Position numbers and translations under genes: made by a program. The notes under the pieces are model-generated. The model worked only from the letters and a program-made list of their open reading frames with translations. It had not been told where the DNA came from and did not search any database. 8,912 nucleotides of DNA from an uncultured Oscillospiraceae bacterium (GTDB taxonomy: Bacteria; Bacillota; Clostridia; Oscillospirales; Oscillospiraceae): assembly GCA_934662925.1 (NCBI GenBank), contig CAKUKL010000049.1, positions 1-8,912 of the forward strand, given 5' to 3'. Shown piece after piece: positions 6,390-8,912 of the stretch. Numbering within the stretch: the stretch's first letter is position 1; each line of letters begins with the position of its first letter.

Positions 6390-7481
6390 TCAGTCGCTCC
6401 AGTTATCGCAGGGGACGTTGTCCACGCCCACGCCGGGGTCGCCGGTCATGGTGATGGACGGGCCGTCGAACACCGGCCCGCCGGTGTAGGGATCCACCGA
6501 GCACAGGGACGGGCCGTCCAGATCCGCCCGGGTGACGATGGACTGCCCGGCGGCCAGATGGGCGGCGGCGGCCACGGACAGGCGGGACTCCAGCATGCAG
6601 CCGATCATGCACTCCACGCCGTGCTCCTCCGCCATGCGGCAGATCTTCAGGGCGTTGTGGATGCCGCCGGTCTTCATGAGCTTGATGTTGATGAGGTCCG
6701 CCGCCTTCTGCTCGATGAGGTTCGCGGCGTCATAGTAAGAAAATACGGCCTCGTCCGCCAGAATGGGGGTGTCCACCGCGGCGGTGACGGCCCTGAGCCC
6801 GGCCAGATCGTGGGCGGGGATGGGCTGCTCCACCAGCTCGATGTCCAGCCCCTTGTCCTCCATGGCCCGGATGATGGCCACGGACTGCTCCGCCGTCCAG
6901 CCCTGATTGGCGTCCACCCGGAGCTTGATCTCCGGGCCCACGGCGGCGCGGATGGCGGCCATGCGCTCCACGTCGGCAAGGCCCTCCTTGCCGACTTTGA
7001 CTTTCAGGATATCAAAGCCCTGCTGTACGGCGTCCAGACTGTCCGCCACCATCTGATCCACCGGGTTCACCGAGATGGTGATGTCCGTCTTGAACGAGGT
7101 GCGGGCCCCGCCAAGCAGCTGGTACAGCGGCTTGCCCTGAGCCTTGGCCCACAGGTCGTACAGCGCCATGTCCACCGCCGCCTTGGGGGTGGTGTTATGT
7201 ACCATGCAGCCGTCCAGCTTTGCCATGACGGCGTCCAGATCGTCCAGTTCCATGCCCACGAGGGCGGGGCGGATGAAATCCCGGACGGCGCAGAGGATGG
7301 AGCCAGTGGTGTCGCCGGTGATGACGGCGGTGGGCGGGGCTTCGCCGTAGCCCACGGAGCCGTCGTCGGCGACGACCCGGACGACGATGTCGTTCACCGC
7401 CTCCACCGTGCGCAGGGCGGTCTTAAAGGGGCGGACCAGCGGAAGAGAGATGCTCCCCACCTGAATCGCTTTGATCTTCAA
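6390..7481 (-). CDS. ykfB: Dipeptide epimerase, probable L-Ala-D/L-Glu epimerase (enolase superfamily)
   Basis: This is a cytoplasmic enzyme expected to interconvert L-Ala-D-Glu and L-Ala-L-Glu from peptidoglycan peptides, making them accessible to ordinary peptidases. The 363-residue product has the enolase N-terminal cap domain (about 1-125) and the barrel (about 130-345). The catalytic lysine pair is K160-V-K162 in LKVKVG, and the opposite lysine is K267 in IKLMKTGG. The metal ligands are D190 (DANQGW), E218 (VEQP) and D243 (ADEA). The D320-L-D322 motif is the dipeptide amino-group binding feature of dipeptide epimerases. PFKTALRT (18-25, with Arg24) matches what I recall of Bacillus subtilis YkfB, where this arginine contacts the Glu side chain. 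The start is TTG at 7481-7479, with AGGAGGT (7491-7497) 9 nt upstream. It is the first gene of the operon. Substrate preference is inference from motifs. Confidence 0.93.
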   Translation of the reverse strand: MKIKAIQVGSISLPLVRPFKTALRTVEAVNDIVVRVVADDGSVGYGEAPPTAVITGDTTGSILCAVRDFIRPALVGMELDDLDAVMAKLDGCMVHNTTPKAAVDMALYDLWAKAQGKPLYQLLGGARTSFKTDITISVNPVDQMVADSLDAVQQGFDILKVKVGKEGLADVERMAAIRAAVGPEIKLRVDANQGWTAEQSVAIIRAMEDKGLDIELVEQPIPAHDLAGLRAVTAAVDTPILADEAVFSYYDAANLIEQKAADLINIKLMKTGGIHNALKICRMAEEHGVECMIGCMLESRLSVAAAAHLAAGQSIVTRADLDGPSLCSVDPYTGGPVFDGPSITMTGDPGVGVDNVPCDNWSD

Positions 7482-7490
7482 AGTGTCCCG

Positions 7491-7497
7491 ACCTCCT
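7491..7497 (-). promoter_or_regulatory. Ribosome binding site that sets the epimerase TTG start
   Basis: AGGAGGT on the minus strand sits 9 nt before TTG at 7481-7479. This puts the N-terminus at MKIKAIQVGS, as expected for the family. An upstream in-frame TTG at 7529 would place this site inside the coding sequence and add 16 non-conserved residues. Confidence 0.85.
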
Positions 7498-7502
7498 GAA
7501 AA

Positions 7503-7528
7503 TGAAATTTCAAAAATGAAAAAATTCA
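7503..7528. repeat. Two TGAA/TTCA dyads in the operon leader
   Basis: TGAAATTTCA (7503-7512) is a perfect 10-bp palindrome, and TGAA-AAAA-TTCA (7517-7528) is a second dyad with the same half-sites and a wider centre. Their centres are 15 bp apart. They lie between the likely transcription start and the epimerase ribosome binding site, where a bound repressor could act. The region is AT-rich, so chance is a real alternative. Confidence 0.3.
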
Positions 7529-7541
7529 AATTTTTTACGAT

Positions 7542-7570
7542 AGTTTAACACATTTCGTAATTAAAGTAAA
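7542..7570 (-). promoter_or_regulatory. Probable sigma-A-type promoter of the epimerase-opp operon
   Basis: On the minus strand a -35 element TTTACT (7570-7565) is followed after exactly 17 nt by a -10 element TAAACT (7547-7542), with TG one base upstream of the -10 (an extended -10). Transcription would start near 7535, leaving an AT-rich leader of about 54 nt to the TTG start. No other candidate in this orientation fits as well. Confidence 0.6.
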
Positions 7571-7602
7571 GCGCAGAATGCAAATATAGTGGTAAAAAAA
7601 CG

Positions 7603-7615
7603 CCGGAAAATCCGG
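7603..7615. repeat. GGAAAA-type dyad, CCGGA/TCCGG
   Basis: CCGGA (7603-7607) and TCCGG (7611-7615) flank AAA as a perfect inverted repeat. It lies about 70 bp upstream of the presumed operon transcription start and shares CCGGAAAAT with the dyad at 7730-7747. It is a possible operator half of a set. Confidence 0.35.
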
Positions 7616-7677
7616 GAAATCGAATGGAAAATTTTTCGTTCCTGCAAGAACCGGTGCCGCCGCTATGCAGAAATGAC

Positions 7678-7690
7678 GGCGGAAAACGCC
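7678..7690. repeat. GGAAAA-type dyad directly upstream of the regulator promoter
   Basis: GGCG (7678-7681) and CGCC (7687-7690) flank GAAAA as a perfect inverted repeat. It ends 2 bp before the -35 element of the WYL gene promoter, a position suited to an activator or autoregulatory site. Confidence 0.4.
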
Positions 7691-7692
7691 CC

Positions 7693-7721
7693 TTGCCCCG
7701 GCGACGGAAATGTGGTACACT
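7693..7721 (+). promoter_or_regulatory. Probable promoter of the WYL regulator gene
   Basis: TTGCCC (7693-7698) and TACACT (7716-7721) are separated by 17 nt, and TGG precedes the -10 to give an extended TGnTACACT. Transcription would start near 7728, about 58 nt before the ATG. The element is flanked on both sides by GGAAAA-containing dyads. Confidence 0.65.
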
Positions 7722-7729
7722 GATGAAAA

Positions 7730-7747
7730 AGTCCGGAAAATTGGACT
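7730..7747. repeat. GGAAAA-type dyad at the regulator transcription start
   Basis: AGTCC (7730-7734) and GGACT (7743-7747) flank GGAAAATT. The dyad begins 9 bp after the -10 element, so it overlaps the first transcribed bases of the WYL gene. A protein bound here would block transcription, which fits autorepression. The hairpin is too weak for a terminator. Confidence 0.4.
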
Positions 7748-7786
7748 GATATAGCGATAGGATACGAGGTGAAAGGAGGCCGGACA

Positions 7787-8773
7787 ATGGCCAAAAGCGC
7801 AAATCAGAAACGAAAGCTGCTGGTGCTGGCCCGGCTGCTGGAGCGGCAGACCGACGAGGAGCACCCCGTCACCGTGCAGGACATGATCGACGAGCTGGCC
7901 CGCTGGGACATCGCCGCCGAGCGCAAGAGCGTCTACGCCGACATGGAGGAGCTGCGGCAGATGGGCTACGACGTCCAGAGCCGGAAGGGCCGGGGCGCGG
8001 GGTGGTTTCTGGGCCAGCGGGACTTCGAGCTGGCGGAGCTGAAGCTGCTGGTGGACGCGGTGCAGTCCAGCCGCTTCCTCACCGCCCGGAAGAGCGACAG
8101 CCTCATCCGCAAACTGGAGGGGCTCACCAGCGTCCATCAGGCCCACCAGCTCCAGCGGCAGGTGTACGTGGACCGGCGGATCAAGACCATGAATGAAAGC
8201 ATATTTTATAATGTGGACAAGATCCACTCCGCCATTGCCGCCGGGCGGGTCATCACCTTCCGCTATTTTGAATACGATATGGAGAAAAAGAAGGTGTTCC
8301 GCCGGGACGGAAAGCGCTACTGCGTCTCCCCCTGCGGGCTGATGTGGGACAGCGAGAACTACTATCTGGCGGCGTGGGACGACGCCAATCAGGAGGTCCG
8401 CCACTACCGGGTGGACAAAATGTCGGATATCACCGTGTCCGGCGCGCCCCGGTACGTGCCGGAGGACTTCGACCCCGAGGGCTACGCCCGGCGGCATTTC
8501 GGCATGTTTTCCGGCCGTCCGGGGCAGCTGCGCCTGCGGTTCCGGGCGGGGCTGGCCGGGGTGGTGCTGGACCGCTTCGGCCGGGACGTGATGATGGCCC
8601 CCGAGGGGGAGGAGTACTTCACCGTCACGCTGGACGTGGTGGTGAGCCCGCCGTTCTGGGGCTGGCTCTTCGGCCTTGGGACGGGGGTGGAGGTGCTGTC
8701 CCCGGACTGGGCGGCGGAGGAATTCCGGGCCCGGCTCCGGGAGGTAGCGGCCCTCTATGAGCGTCCACAATAA
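7787..8773 (+). CDS. WYL-domain transcriptional regulator
   Basis: This is a predicted DNA-binding regulator of the helix-turn-helix/WYL/WCX type. The 328-residue product has an N-terminal winged helix (about 8-65, probable recognition helix around 44-60, ERKSVYADMEELRQMGY), and a linker to about 135. The WYL domain is at about 140-215, with YYLAAWD at 192-198 in place of the name-giving WYL, and HYRVDKM at 206-212. The C-terminal WCX region is at about 245-325 (FWGWLFGLGTGVEVLSP). WYL domains are thought to sense nucleic acid or small ligands; the ligand here is unknown. The start is ATG at 7787, chosen because AAAGGAGG (7772-7779) lies 7 nt upstream; the GTG at 7769 precedes that site. Divergence from the peptide-uptake operon makes that operon the likely target, by position only. 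The gene is monocistronic, ending at the 8847-8894 terminator. Confidence 0.93.
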   Translation: MAKSANQKRKLLVLARLLERQTDEEHPVTVQDMIDELARWDIAAERKSVYADMEELRQMGYDVQSRKGRGAGWFLGQRDFELAELKLLVDAVQSSRFLTARKSDSLIRKLEGLTSVHQAHQLQRQVYVDRRIKTMNESIFYNVDKIHSAIAAGRVITFRYFEYDMEKKKVFRRDGKRYCVSPCGLMWDSENYYLAAWDDANQEVRHYRVDKMSDITVSGAPRYVPEDFDPEGYARRHFGMFSGRPGQLRLRFRAGLAGVVLDRFGRDVMMAPEGEEYFTVTLDVVVSPPFWGWLFGLGTGVEVLSPDWAAEEFRARLREVAALYERPQ

Positions 8774-8846
8774 GTATATGCCGTGAAATAAAAGATAAAA
8801 GGGGAAAACCTGCTCAAAATATTGCAGATCGTGCCATCACGCATCA

Positions 8847-8894
8847 AAACCGCCGCCGGGAGAGCGCTGACCCTCCCGGCGGCGGTTTATTTTT
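8847..8894 (+). terminator. Rho-independent terminator after the WYL regulator gene
   Basis: AAACCGCCGCCGGGAG (8847-8862) pairs perfectly over 16 bp with 8873-8888 across a 10-nt loop and is followed by ATTTTT (8889-8894). It sits 73 nt after the WYL stop codon. On the opposite strand only a four-T run follows the stem, so termination of a convergent gene would be weaker. The stretch 8774-8846 is AT-rich and I see no gene in it. Confidence 0.9.
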
Positions 8895-8912
8895 CCCGCG
8901 GACGGGCCATAC

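Larger units (their letters stand above)
7482..7786. other. Divergent intergenic region with two promoters and several dyads
   Basis: This 305-bp stretch separates the operon from the WYL regulator gene. It is clearly AT-rich at its left end. It holds the minus-strand promoter (7542-7570), the plus-strand promoter (7693-7721) and both ribosome binding sites. The AT-rich leader has two TGAA/TTCA dyads (7503-7512 and 7517-7528). Four copies of GGAAAA start at 7605, 7626, 7681 and 7735; three of them lie in short inverted repeats. I see no small gene or RNA gene in it. Confidence 0.7.

Noticed and set aside
3443..6454. Very long open frame (1003 codons) on the plus strand opposite the binding-protein and oppB genes
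   Set aside because: The translation is low-complexity, rich in Val/Gly/Leu/His/Gln with no recognisable domain. It mirrors GC-rich codon usage of the real minus-strand genes and runs across several gene boundaries.
7501..7560. CodY-box-like AT-rich sequence in the operon leader
   Set aside because: I compared it by eye with AATTTTCWGAAAATT and found only poor matches, so I do not call a CodY site.
7535..8770. 411-codon frame on the minus strand opposite the WYL gene
   Set aside because: It lacks domain features and overlaps a gene with clear homology, a promoter, a ribosome binding site and a terminator on the plus strand.
8800..8811. AGG-GGAAAA-CCT dyad downstream of the WYL gene
   Set aside because: The arms are only 3 bp and it is far from any promoter; it is too weak to add to the operator set.
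8887..8912. Possible tail of a convergent minus-strand gene ending at the terminator
   Set aside because: Only a few codons are available and all three frames are uninformative; nothing can be recognised.

Overview
The window looks like chromosomal DNA from a GC-rich Gram-positive bacterium of the Clostridia, most plausibly an Oscillospiraceae-type gut Clostridium (Flavonifractor/Oscillibacter-like). The reasons are strong AGGAGG-type ribosome binding sites, Gram-positive-style oligopeptide ABC transporter proteins, a lipoprotein-type binding protein, frequent TTG/GTG starts and high GC in coding DNA. The taxonomic call is inference; no marker gene is present.

Layout. Six genes lie on the minus strand in one apparent operon running right to left: a dipeptide epimerase of the enolase superfamily (6390-7481), a peptide-binding lipoprotein (4298-6280), two permeases (oppB-like 3170-4123, oppC-like 2151-3170) and two ATPases (oppD-like 972-2021, oppF-like 44-979). 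No terminator is visible after the last ATPase, so the operon may continue beyond base 1. On the plus strand, divergent from the epimerase, is a WYL-domain transcriptional regulator (7787-8773), followed by a strong Rho-independent terminator (8847-8894). The 305-bp divergent intergenic region (7482-7786) is AT-rich compared with the genes. It holds one good extended -10 promoter for each direction and several short dyads around GGAAAA.

How the genes work together. The binding protein captures peptides outside the cell, the two permeases and two ATPases import them, and the epimerase probably interconverts L-Ala-D-Glu and L-Ala-L-Glu, so that peptides derived from peptidoglycan can be fully degraded. 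This parallels the ykf-dpp region of Bacillus subtilis. The WYL regulator is the obvious candidate for local control, but that is inferred from position only.

What stands out. The genes are of ordinary families, and I see no evidence for a wholly new system. The less ordinary part lies between genes. The gap between the binding-protein gene and oppB is packed with consecutive stem-loops, including a perfect 17-bp stem without a U-tract. The epimerase/binding-protein gap carries two tandem hairpins. The divergent promoter region has repeated GGAAAA-centred dyads that could be operators.
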